Below, one piece after another: positions 5,955-12,806 of a stretch of DNA of 12,806 nucleotides (position 1 is the stretch's first letter; each line of letters opens with the position of its first letter). Under the pieces are notes generated by a model. That model did no database searches and had not been told where the DNA came from. It saw nothing but the letters and a program-made list of their open reading frames with translations. Source of the DNA: Caldifarciminota bacterium 4484_100 (GTDB lineage Bacteria > Hydrothermota > Tepidihabitantia > SM23-42); contig MUKB01000023.1 of the NCBI GenBank assembly GCA_002049785.1, positions 1-12,806 of the forward strand. Direction: 5' to 3'. The translations under genes were made by a program, and so were the position numbers.

Positions 5955-8900
5955 TTACTTTATCGTAATTAGCTTAACGGTTTTATGGAAATGATGGGAT
6001 GTGATGCGACAGAAGTAGACGCCGGATGGGACCTTTCGGAGGGTATTGTCATTACCATTCCAGTATATCTGATAATAGCCAGGGTCCAATTTCCCTGAAA
6101 CCAGAGTCTTTATCAACTTACCACAGACATCATAGACCTTAATCTCCACGATATCGGCCCGGGGCAGGGCATATTTGAGACAGACCCGCTTCACAAACGG
6201 ATTCGGAAAGACCGAAAAAGCATAAGAAACCGGCACCAACCGAACTGAACCCTCACCCGAACTATAAACCGTCTCATAACCACCACGAATCACCGGCCTC
6301 ATCACCAAACCCTCAGAAGTTGACTGAGCATTAACCTTAATTATCTCAGTATTCAAACGCTCACCACCCCGATATAAACTGTAGCCGATAATATCCTTGC
6401 TGTCAAAATAACTGGATGATATCGGCACCAACCTCAACTCACCCAACTCCTGAATGTCCACACCCGGATCAAGCTCAAAACCAAACACCCCAAAATACGC
6501 CCTATCACCCTTCAACGCCTCAACAATCAACAAAACTTCCTCACCACCACACCAAGGATGACAGAAATTACCCACATCAAACCAGAAATTAACCACACCC
6601 TCAACCTGCTCATAACCACAACCTATCATCCGCTCGGTTAAAGGATCCTCAGGCAAACCCGGACGATAAACCGTAAAAACAACACCATCACAACCAGATA
6701 ACTCAAAATAACCACGCACCAGATGAGAAATACCCGGTTCACGGTAATTTATTTCTTTCTGTAAATCTCTATCAGCTAAACAATATAAAGAAGGATCTGT
6801 ATCTTCAATCTCTTTCTTTAACTTTGTCCGTGATGCACTCGGGCTAATCATCCAGACCGAACCCCGACCCGGCGTAGTAAACTTACCCAGATGACTTTCA
6901 ACCCCTGAATACTCGGGCTTACGAGCCAGTATCCTTGCCAGGGCGAGATTGCTGAATTCTGTAGGATTCCAGAATGTATCCACGATCGTAACAAACTCAT
7001 AACCCCGACCCGAAGTAATCGCAAAGTCGGTTCCAGCCCAGTGCGGGAAGGGCACCGTGGTCCAGGTATAACTTTCATATAGCTGGTCATCCCGGAGATT
7101 GGTGATCTTCACCAAGGGGTTGCCTGAGGGACTATATTCGGTTGTAATATCACTGACCGTATTGTAGACCGCATTATAGGGGATTGAGACCCAGTTTTTA
7201 TCGGTGGTCGAAGGGTTTTCATTCAGGGTGATTAGACCATCCGGGTTATTTGAACCCACAAGGATAAGTGAGGTATCAACTGTAGTGACAAGTTCATAGG
7301 CACGACCCGGAGTAATCGCAAAGTCGGTTCCAGCCCAGTGCGGGAAGGGCACCGTGGTCCAGGTATAACTTTCGTATAGCTGGTCATCCCGGAGATTGGT
7401 GATCTTCACCAAGGGGTCTCCGGAAGGACTCAGGTCAGTAGTCAGATCCGAGACTGTGGTATATTCATTATACCAGGGCAGACTTGTCCAGTTTTTGTCC
7501 GTAGCGGAAGGATTCTCCACAAACGCCTTATGGAAAACATAACCCATATTCGATCGGGATGACTTGGTGCCATATTTATTGAAGGCATAATTTATATAAT
7601 AGTAATTATCTGCACTATCCAGAACATTGGGGTCAGTGAAAAATGTATCCGGGCCTGCACTCAGGAAATTGTTGTATCCCGGAGTAAAATTAGGGTTTGT
7701 CGCGCGATAGATTGTATAATGGTCACAGATAATTGGGTTGCCTGAGACATCGGTCTTTACTGAATCCCAGGTGAGCAGGGCATCGTTTGTCTGTTTTGAT
7801 ACCCTGAGGTCTGGAGCAAGTGGTGCATCATCAGGATATGAGAGGTATTTTACCAGGGCCTTAATCTCCCAGTCGGCCTGGGAGGTATCAGAACCGCTGA
7901 CCCAGGTCGGTGCATACCACTGGTCGGTATTGGTTCGGTCTGAATTGGAAAGGCTTCTGCCATCGATGTTTTCGTAATCGGCAAAATCTGAGAATGGAAC
8001 CAAAACGGTATCGGCACCGGATACCGGAGCAAACACTCCGAGCCAGAAATCACTGTCGGTTTCATAGTTTGAACCCTTTGAGCCCGAGGTAAAGTCGAGC
8101 CTTACCCGATATATATAACCGCCCTGGGTCGCGCCGACTGAGTTGGGTGTAAAGCATACGGTATCGATGAATGTCGCAGATGCAGGATGGTTAAGGGTAT
8201 CTGCCCACAGAAACAGGGTACAGGGTGCGGTGCAGTTGTCACGATTTGGCCAGATATTTATTAAGGCGCCCCAGACCGTGCACCTCCTTTCCGGTGTAAA
8301 CCTTACTGCATAGTATGGTTCGGCAACGCCGAGATCTCCCCAGGTTTCTTCATTATAGGATATCACATTGATTGTGCGACAGTAAACTGGTGCCTGGGTT
8401 GTGTCATTACTGCGGTTTTGGTCTGAACTCAAATTGGTGTAGCCCTTTATTGTATAATCCATATCCGGTACCTGGGGTGTCCAGGAGCTGAAACTTATCT
8501 CCTGGATTTCTGCAGGACCTAAGGTTGTCGATGTTGTATCCGCAAATTCAACGGTGTCCAGACTATCCAGGACCAGAAATATCACATTGAATGTTTCACT
8601 GTTCAATCCAAAGTTTTCGACCGTTACCTGAGGCGTAATAGGATGGTCTGGATAGACCCAGTCATAGGGCACGGGGTTATCTAAGGATGTCACGCCGACA
8701 TCATGGTCATATGGACTGCCATAGTATTTTACCCTTGCCCTTAACATCATATCATAAATCATAGGGCTGCCCCATCCTGAGCCGGTATTGGCATAGGAAT
8801 GATATGGTTGTTCATCGGTATTGTCAAAGCGGGGACAGATCGTATCTCCACCCTGAAGACCATAGGTCCATAAACCGAGTGAGAAGTCTTCGGCATTGGG

Positions 8901-10607
8901 TCGGTCAATCTTTTCTGCATTACTGAAATTGTAGGTATTCCATCCATTGATTGGGAATGCGGCTGTCTTTCGCCAGAGCCTGACTGTTGGTGTATCATTT
9001 TCAGCTTCATAGGCAAATAGGGTGCAGGCATGGGGTGAGCCGCCTACATAGAGCATATAATCAATCCCAATTACTGTGCAGGCGCGGGCTGGATAGAAGG
9101 TAACTGCCCAGTAGCAATTATTGTCGGTATAGATCCAGTAAGGACTATTGTCATCGTAAGCGAGGGTATCGTAGCTGTTTGTCAAAACATCCTGATAAAG
9201 GGTATCATTACTCCGGTCCTCATCATTGGAAAGTTGGGTATAACACCGTAAATTATAGGTACCATCCTCCCAGTTTGGTGACCAGCCGGTGAATGTCAGG
9301 GTGTCGGATTCATATTTATTAAGTGTTTTTGAGACTGTTTTTGTATCAGTGTATATTTCATTGCCTGCTGAATCAATCTTCATAGTAACATTGAAATTTG
9401 ACTGGGAATAGGCACCGATATTCTTTACCACTGCCTGAGGTATAACCGGGACCTGATTGATGATATGGACTGCGGGTGAGATAATTTCAGTGGTGGAGAC
9501 ATCATTATTGTATGTAATATATTTGACCTGCACTTCGAACATTATCACCCCAGGGTCCTGTCCAGTCCACCAGTATCCCCAGGACCAGCCAGGATTTGTT
9601 CCCACCCATGAGAATCTACCCACGCTGTCCTGATAGGTTACGCTCTGATCAACACCCATATATAGATTCCCTGCTTGTTGAATCACCGTAATATGGAAGA
9701 GTCCGGAATCGGGTGTCCAATAGACACGTTCTGCACCTGAGAGGTTGATTACAGTCCAGCCCTCAGGATTGATATTGCTGTTTGGGACATATTTTGATAC
9801 CCAAGCGCTTGCGGTCTTTTTTGGTGCATAACGATAGGCCTGTCCTGCTGAATCGGGAATGATATAGGCAGTAAAACCGCCGGTGGTGCCAACATCATAT
9901 GTATAGCATCTGATTGCTATAATACTACAGGCAGCAGCAGGCTGGGGCATTAATGTGGTATAGGCATAACTGGAACCACCGGTCCCGCCATAGAATCCGA
10001 TATTGCCGTCGTCCCTCTTCAACCATACACCGGCAGCACCACCCCGAACATATACCGTATCAATGAGTGTATCATTAACCAAATTCTGGTCGCCGTTCAG
10101 AGTGGTATAGGCGGTAATAATGTAGCGGGAACTTGGACCACCTACTATCCAATCCTGGAAACTGATCAGCCTGCCCTTATTTATCTTATCGGTGCGGTCT
10201 GCAAGACCTTCAACAAACACGGTATCTGCATAGACATTTGCCCCGGTTATCGTATCGATACGGCAGATCACCTTGAATGTTTCACGGTGAATCCCGCGAT
10301 TCTGGACAACGACCTTGGGTGTGATTCTGGAATAGGCATCAATTGAATCACCCTCATCCACCTGGGGACGGTATATCTTATTGACCGAAACATTTTTATC
10401 GAAGACCTTCATCGATTCATAGGGATTGACCCTTCCTCCACCCATCAGTCCGGAGCGGCCCTCATTGGCAGGAACATAATCGATCCAGTCCGCACACTCA
10501 GTCAGAGCTGTTCTTATCTGATTTACATTCCAGCCCGGATGTTCGCTTTTGATCAGACCGATAACTCCGGCAGCCTTTGGTGCAGAAAAGGATGTTCCCC
10601 AGGCCAT
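5955..10607 (-). CDS. C-terminal fragment of S8 subtilase: Ser motif, CARDB repeats, T9SS sorting domain
   Basis: A 1,550-codon frame. Residues 1-45 finish the peptidase domain: GTSFSAP with the nucleophile S6, then the helix KAAGVIGLIKSEHPGWN. Residues about 76-924 are three repeats of a CARDB-like beta-sandwich plus jelly-roll-like module. About 928-1025 is fibronectin III-like (LTWDSV, HYTIYRATN). Residues 1031-1228 are two copies of a 99-residue repeat (DKNWTSLPW, VKITNLRDDQLYES, FAITPGRAYE). About 1290-1400 is an unrecognised domain (HLVRGYFELSGCDG) present in one copy. Residues 1464-1550 form a type IX sorting domain (VFPNPF, VYDVCGKLIKTL, PSGVYFCRI), expected to direct export across the outer membrane and be cleaved. 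Codon use shifts sharply at about 6190-6720. The true reading begins upstream of the ATG at 10607, from about 10673. A function in adhesion or protein processing is only inferred. Confidence 0.85.
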   Translation of the reverse strand: MAWGTSFSAPKAAGVIGLIKSEHPGWNVNQIRTALTECADWIDYVPANEGRSGLMGGGRVNPYESMKVFDKNVSVNKIYRPQVDEGDSIDAYSRITPKVVVQNRGIHRETFKVICRIDTITGANVYADTVFVEGLADRTDKINKGRLISFQDWIVGGPSSRYIITAYTTLNGDQNLVNDTLIDTVYVRGGAAGVWLKRDDGNIGFYGGTGGSSYAYTTLMPQPAAACSIIAIRCYTYDVGTTGGFTAYIIPDSAGQAYRYAPKKTASAWVSKYVPNSNINPEGWTVINLSGAERVYWTPDSGLFHITVIQQAGNLYMGVDQSVTYQDSVGRFSWVGTNPGWSWGYWWTGQDPGVIMFEVQVKYITYNNDVSTTEIISPAVHIINQVPVIPQAVVKNIGAYSQSNFNVTMKIDSAGNEIYTDTKTVSKTLNKYESDTLTFTGWSPNWEDGTYNLRCYTQLSNDEDRSNDTLYQDVLTNSYDTLAYDDNSPYWIYTDNNCYWAVTFYPARACTVIGIDYMLYVGGSPHACTLFAYEAENDTPTVRLWRKTAAFPINGWNTYNFSNAEKIDRPNAEDFSLGLWTYGLQGGDTICPRFDNTDEQPYHSYANTGSGWGSPMIYDMMLRARVKYYGSPYDHDVGVTSLDNPVPYDWVYPDHPITPQVTVENFGLNSETFNVIFLVLDSLDTVEFADTTSTTLGPAEIQEISFSSWTPQVPDMDYTIKGYTNLSSDQNRSNDTTQAPVYCRTINVISYNEETWGDLGVAEPYYAVRFTPERRCTVWGALINIWPNRDNCTAPCTLFLWADTLNHPASATFIDTVCFTPNSVGATQGGYIYRVRLDFTSGSKGSNYETDSDFWLGVFAPVSGADTVLVPFSDFADYENIDGRSLSNSDRTNTDQWYAPTWVSGSDTSQADWEIKALVKYLSYPDDAPLAPDLRVSKQTNDALLTWDSVKTDVSGNPIICDHYTIYRATNPNFTPGYNNFLSAGPDTFFTDPNVLDSADNYYYINYAFNKYGTKSSRSNMGYVFHKAFVENPSATDKNWTSLPWYNEYTTVSDLTTDLSPSGDPLVKITNLRDDQLYESYTWTTVPFPHWAGTDFAITPGRAYELVTTVDTSLILVGSNNPDGLITLNENPSTTDKNWVSIPYNAVYNTVSDITTEYSPSGNPLVKITNLRDDQLYESYTWTTVPFPHWAGTDFAITSGRGYEFVTIVDTFWNPTEFSNLALARILARKPEYSGVESHLGKFTTPGRGSVWMISPSASRTKLKKEIEDTDPSLYCLADRDLQKEINYREPGISHLVRGYFELSGCDGVVFTVYRPGLPEDPLTERMIGCGYEQVEGVVNFWFDVGNFCHPWCGGEEVLLIVEALKGDRAYFGVFGFELDPGVDIQELGELRLVPISSSYFDSKDIIGYSLYRGGERLNTEIIKVNAQSTSEGLVMRPVIRGGYETVYSSGEGSVRLVPVSYAFSVFPNPFVKRVCLKYALPRADIVEIKVYDVCGKLIKTLVSGKLDPGYYQIYWNGNDNTLRKVPSGVYFCRITSHHFHKTVKLITIK
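6924..7517 (-). repeat. Tandem 297-bp coding repeat with a nearly identical core
   Basis: Two in-frame copies (7221-7517, then 6924-7220) of a 99-codon module starting ENPS.TDKNW. A core of about 108 bp (7310-7417 and 7013-7120) differs at one base only, whereas the rest of each copy has diverged at many amino acids. That pattern suggests recent gene conversion or unequal recombination within the core. Confidence 0.9.
7836..10382 (-). repeat. Three diverged CARDB plus jelly-roll repeats in the S8 protein
   Basis: Each unit (about 260-290 residues) has a CARDB-like part with P.V.V.N.G, a closing motif of the type TNLSSDQNRSNDT, then an aromatic-rich beta module (WAVTFYPARACTV, YYAVRFTPERRCTV) ending in VKY..Y. 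The closing motif falls at residues about 172-180, 459-469 and 726-736 of the C-terminal fragment. Repeats of this kind are common stalk or spacer modules in secreted type IX cargo. Confidence 0.75.
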
Positions 10608-11869
10608 AGCTTCATAGCCGATGCTATACTGTCCACCGGTTGCCAGACATTCAATCCAGGGTCCATAGACATATCAGGATAGTCTGCATTACCTGAAGAT
10701 GCGGTAACCAGACATCCATTATCCACCGCATAATTGACCGCAGCCTCAACCCCGGCACCAGGTGAGGTGCCGCCAAAACTTGCATTCTCAACGATACAGC
10801 CGTTATCTGCTCCCCATTTGAATGCTGCTATTTCAGCCGCGGTGGTGTTTCTCATCCCATAATAGGTCCAGGTGCAACCATGGGTAGAACCCCAGCCTCC
10901 AGCAACACCGCATTGTCCATAACCATTATTGTTTTCTGCAGCCATACATCCGGCACAGGCAGTGGCATGGGTGGTTACAGACCCGGGGTTTCCGCCTCCA
11001 GAGCCCGCATAATTGAGGTCGAGGTCCTGATTATTATAATCAGGATGGGCACCGCGTGTGGCTGAAGTCCCAAGCGCAATATGACAGACTTTTACCCCTG
11101 ATAAACCGGTATTCAGATACCAGGCCTCACGACATTTCATCTCATCCCAGGACCAGGGGGTCTGGGTGTAGTAAGGGTCATTCGGGGCAGGATACTGGGG
11201 TATATTCATCGGATAGAGCTGCCAGTTTGGTGATGCCTCTTTTACAGCAGGGTCTTTGAGATACTCTTCAGATATCTTTTTTACATCGACCTCAGCAGGG
11301 AATTTTATCAGGTATATGAGGTCCAGTCCATGCTTCATAACCGATTGCTCTTTGCCTTTTTTAATCGTCTCAGGTTTTATCACACGCTCAATCGAGACTG
11401 CTCTATATTTTTTGTTAATTTTGTCGATAGATTGAATACCAAATACTGGAACTCCATTTTTTGTAGTGGTCTTTATCAAGGAGCGTGCTCGATTTTCAAA
11501 CTGAACAATGACCTCACCTGGTATGTATTTTTGCGAACCGTCAGGATTGACCCAGCCCTCTTTAATAAGATATTCACGCCACCTTTTTACCTGTTCTTTT
11601 TCCCATCTTCGCAGCTGGGTTGTTCCAGCAGGTTTATAAGGAAGGGATATCGATTTTTGCCTTTTGATATTTAGCGGATGGAGGATCTTTGCCTTTGAAG
11701 TTAGACCCTTGTTAACCTGGGGCTGGCCATCTTTTATAACCTGAAAGCCCTTTAGCTTTGCCTCATTATGGGGTAGATTTTTTTGGCCCAGCTGGCTGAG
11801 ACCAGCATAGGCAAGTCCAAAAATTACCCCAATAAGGCAGATCATCATTGACTTTATTAGCCACTTCAT
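10553..11869 (-). CDS. N-terminal fragment of S8 subtilase: signal peptide, prodomain, catalytic-domain start
   Basis: 438 codons from ATG 11869 (SD AAGGAG 5-6 nt upstream; a GTG at 11884 overlaps that SD and is rejected). Signal peptide 1-22 (MKWLIKSMMICLIG...AYA). Linker, then a prodomain about 115-215 (KYIPGEVIVQFENRA). The S8 domain starts at about 250 (NTGLSGVKVCHIALG). The usual Asp of D-T/S-G is A265 (IALG); the His is kept as H301 (THATACAG, for HGTHVAG); the substrate-binding NASFGG stands at 362-367, and the oxyanion Asn is N394 (SSGN). Residues after about 401 are out-of-frame read-through of the deletion junction and end at TGA 10555-10553. The missing Asp makes proteolytic activity doubtful even apart from the frameshift. 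Confidence 0.85.
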   Translation of the reverse strand: MKWLIKSMMICLIGVIFGLAYAGLSQLGQKNLPHNEAKLKGFQVIKDGQPQVNKGLTSKAKILHPLNIKRQKSISLPYKPAGTTQLRRWEKEQVKRWREYLIKEGWVNPDGSQKYIPGEVIVQFENRARSLIKTTTKNGVPVFGIQSIDKINKKYRAVSIERVIKPETIKKGKEQSVMKHGLDLIYLIKFPAEVDVKKISEEYLKDPAVKEASPNWQLYPMNIPQYPAPNDPYYTQTPWSWDEMKCREAWYLNTGLSGVKVCHIALGTSATRGAHPDYNNQDLDLNYAGSGGGNPGSVTTHATACAGCMAAENNNGYGQCGVAGGWGSTHGCTWTYYGMRNTTAAEIAAFKWGADNGCIVENASFGGTSPGAGVEAAVNYAVDNGCLVTASSGNADYPDMSMDPGLNVWQPVDSIASAMKLWPGEHPFLHQRLPELSV

Positions 11870-11955
11870 ACCTTCTCCTTTCACTTATAATTTTAGGTTT
11901 TAAAAAGAACACACGATGACTTTGCCTATCTTATTAGGCTTAAACCTATTATCTT

Positions 11956-11983
11956 ATTATAGTAAAAATTTTCAATTTGTCAA
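11956..11983 (-). promoter_or_regulatory. Sigma-70-type promoter of the S8 gene
   Basis: Minus-strand TTGACA (11983-11978), 16-bp spacer, TATAAT (11961-11956): a perfect match in both hexamers. The start should lie near 11949, giving a leader of about 80 nt to the ATG at 11869. The leader begins with two mutually exclusive small hairpins sharing the segment CCTA. The intact strong promoter suggests the broken gene is still transcribed or was broken recently. Confidence 0.85.
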
Positions 11984-12126
11984 GGGTTAAAAAATCTCCC
12001 TCATCTCCACTTTTTTCATAGCACCACCAGGATGACATTTCGGATTTGGAAAACATTTACCCATTAACTCATTGGTTATTAAGTCGTTAACTTGATACTA
12101 GATTCTTGATTCTGGATAATAACATT

Positions 12127-12212
12127 GTCATTCCGAACTCGTTTCGGAATCTCAATTTTTTCAACCAGATAAACGAGAAAAACCAGAGATGCTGAACCAA
12201 GTTCAGCATGAC
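12127..12212. repeat. REP/BIME-like pair 1 (two inverted palindromes)
   Basis: Unit A (12127-12153) and unit B (12186-12212, inverted) are each 27 bp: GTCA, an 8-bp stem with a 5-nt loop, then TCTC. The stems are ATTCCGAA/TTCGGAAT in A and ATGCTGAA/TTCAGCAT in B, so bases differ but pairing is kept. The spacer begins with a TTTTCAACCAGA-like stretch that recurs in pair 2. Confidence 0.8.
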
Positions 12213-12264
12213 AGAATAGAGGCATTTCGAATTTCGGATTGCGGATTTCGGAATTAAAGAAAGT

Positions 12265-12294
12265 GCCATTCTGAACCCTGTGCTAAGGAATCTC
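12265..12294 (+). repeat. Degenerate REP-like palindrome
   Basis: Related to the neighbouring units: CATTCTGAA on the left and GGAATCTC on the right, but the inner stem is no longer paired. It stands alone between the two inverted pairs. Confidence 0.5.
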
Positions 12295-12312
12295 AGTATT
12301 ATTTCTTTTCCT

Positions 12313-12414
12313 GTCACCCTGAATTTATTTCAGGGTCTCAATCTTTCAAACCAGAAAAATCAAAGAAGCCAAAAACAAGACAAATCAGAGATACTGAAAT
12401 GAATTCAGCAGAAT
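12313..12414. repeat. REP/BIME-like pair 2 (two inverted palindromes)
   Basis: Unit C (12313-12339) has the full GTCA ... TCTC frame with stem ACCCTGAA/TTCAGGGT. Unit E (12388-12414, inverted) keeps GAGA and a CTGAA/TTCAG inner stem but has lost the outer pairs and the GTCA end. The 48-bp spacer starts like that of pair 1, so the two pairs appear to be copies of one composite element. Confidence 0.7.
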
Positions 12415-12560
12415 ATCCTAAAAAATCGAAACAAAAAGTGGAGAGGAGTCAGGTAAAAAACAGACGGCAGAAAGTGCGTAATTGGGGGAGTTTTTCGTTT
12501 TTATATTCTAAAAATATATATTTCACATAATAAATTAAATAAGAGTGGTTGAAAGCATTT

Positions 12561-12806
12561 TTAATACTTATAAATATATTTGTTATGCTCAATTTCATAA
12601 AGGTTGATCCGCGCCTGAACTTCGTATATTGAATCAGGAAATAATCTCATAACTTTATTGAAAATTTGGACAGCGGATGAACGGTAGGCATCATTTTCAG
12701 TAATTTCGAAGAGAACCCGGTTCAGATATCCAAGTTCCATCAGCGCAAGGATATATTCTTCCGCATCAGGGTATTTTTTAATAAAATTCTGCCACATCCT
12801 CAGTTC
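12561..12806 (-). CDS. TPR-like helical protein, C-terminal part
   Basis: The last 81 codons of a gene that enters from the right edge; the frame is open through 12806 and stops at TAA 12563-12561. The sequence (WQNFIKKYPDAEEYILALMELGYL, then AVQIFNKVMRLFPDSIYEVQARINLYEIE) reads as paired amphipathic helices with the P-D/S and A-L-L spacing of tetratricopeptide repeats, as in outer-membrane lipoproteins of the BamD/YbgF type, but there is too little to name it. It ends with a Lys/Tyr-rich tail. The ATG at 12797 is probably internal, because no SD precedes it (upstream codons GAA CTG AGG). Same strand as the S8 gene but 577 bp upstream of its promoter, so a separate unit. Confidence 0.65.
   Translation of the reverse strand, partial: ELRMWQNFIKKYPDAEEYILALMELGYLNRVLFEITENDAYRSSAVQIFNKVMRLFPDSIYEVQARINLYEIEHNKYIYKY

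Larger units (their letters stand above)
5955..11869 (-). pseudogene. Giant secreted S8 subtilase-like protein, broken by frameshift plus deletion
   Basis: Two overlapping ORFs (10553-11869 and 5955-10607) together encode one secreted subtilase of about 1,970 residues. The first runs to the oxyanion Asn region (SSGNADYPDMS) and the second resumes at YGPWIECLATGG and GTSFSAP. The second frame is open only from 10673, so the switch must fall at about 10664-10673. In subtilisin BPN' about 66 residues separate the oxyanion Asn and the catalytic Ser; here about 35 remain, so some 30 residues (the YPA..VI.V stretch) are missing. A deletion of 3n+1 bases explains both facts. A misassembly cannot be excluded from sequence alone. 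Confidence 0.75.
12000..12448. repeat. 16-bp imperfect inverted repeat bracketing the palindrome cluster
   Basis: The segment 12000-12015 (core TCTCCACTTTTT) and the reverse complement of 12433-12448 match at 15 of 16 positions. The pair encloses all of the REP-like units. It could mark the ends of a non-autonomous mobile element of about 449 bp, but I see no clear target-site duplication and no transposase. Confidence 0.35.
11984..12560. other. Gene-free intergenic region with palindromic repeats
   Basis: No ORF here looks coding. From left to right: one arm of a 16-bp inverted repeat (12000-12015); decayed short repeats with runs of TTAACT and GATTCT (about 12062-12120); REP-like palindromes (12127-12414) interrupted by short TTTCGGATT-type direct repeats (12223-12254, with a related piece at about 12034); the other inverted-repeat arm (12433-12448); and an A+T-rich tail (12485-12560) downstream of the TPR gene. 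I see no promoter consensus on either strand after 11984. Confidence 0.7.

Noticed and set aside
7738..9031. Several 60-90-codon ORFs on both strands within the S8 gene
   Set aside because: They are shadows of the long coding frame and have no RBS or family resemblance.
10553..10690. Programmed ribosomal frameshifting in the S8 gene
   Set aside because: There is no slippery heptamer or stimulatory structure visible, and about 30 conserved residues are missing, which frameshifting would not explain.
12087..12317. Minus-strand 76-codon ORF through the palindrome region
   Set aside because: Its sequence (VMLNLVQHLW, RNEFGMT) is simply the translation of REP-type palindromes; no RBS and no domain.
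12127..12414. CRISPR array
   Set aside because: The units are palindromes in alternating orientation with unequal, mutually similar spacers, not direct repeats with unique spacers.

Overview
The window looks like chromosomal DNA from an uncultivated bacterium, probably a deep lineage of the FCB superphylum such as WOR-3/Stahlbacteria (inference). Pointing that way are a secreted subtilisin-like protein with a type IX (Por) C-terminal sorting domain, an adenosylcobalamin-dependent ribonucleotide reductase, and Bacteroidota-unlike expression signals: clear Shine-Dalgarno (SD) sites and textbook TTGACA/TATAAT promoters. Four such promoters can be read by eye. All have exactly 16 bp between the hexamers, and three match the consensus perfectly.

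Positions 1-1900, minus strand: an information-processing operon reading rho, rpmE (bL31), prfB. The promoter is at 1873-1900, and a possible 36-codon leader ORF overlaps the rho start. prfB starts at a TTG overlapping the rpmE stop, carries the classical in-frame TGA frameshift site that autoregulates RF2, and runs off the left edge. Positions 1917-2822, minus strand: a membrane-anchored M23 peptidase with its own promoter, just upstream of the rho promoter.

Positions 2920-5926, plus strand: a two-gene operon. Class II ribonucleotide reductase (nrdJ) is read from a GTG only about 3-9 nt after the predicted transcription start, so it is nearly leaderless. It is followed by a PhzF-family protein. 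The nrdJ promoter and the M23 promoter are divergent, and a 7-bp inverted repeat surrounds the nrdJ -35 box.

Positions 5955-11983, minus strand: about half the window is one very large secreted S8 (subtilase) protein in two reading frames. The upstream part has a signal peptide, a prodomain, and the His and Asn of the active site, but alanine where the catalytic Asp should be. The downstream part has the GTSFSAP serine motif, three CARDB-plus-jelly-roll repeats, a tandem 99-residue repeat, a composition-anomalous C-terminal region and the sorting domain. At the junction near 10664-10673 the frame changes, and about 30 residues normal for the fold are missing, so the gene looks broken (or misassembled). 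Its promoter is at 11956-11983.

Positions 11984-12560: no gene. This stretch holds a cluster of REP/BIME-like palindromes with compensatory stem changes, bracketed by a 16-bp imperfect inverted repeat. Positions 12561-12806: the 3' end of a minus-strand gene for a helical, TPR-like protein. I found no RNA genes, CRISPR array, transposase or convincing intrinsic terminator.
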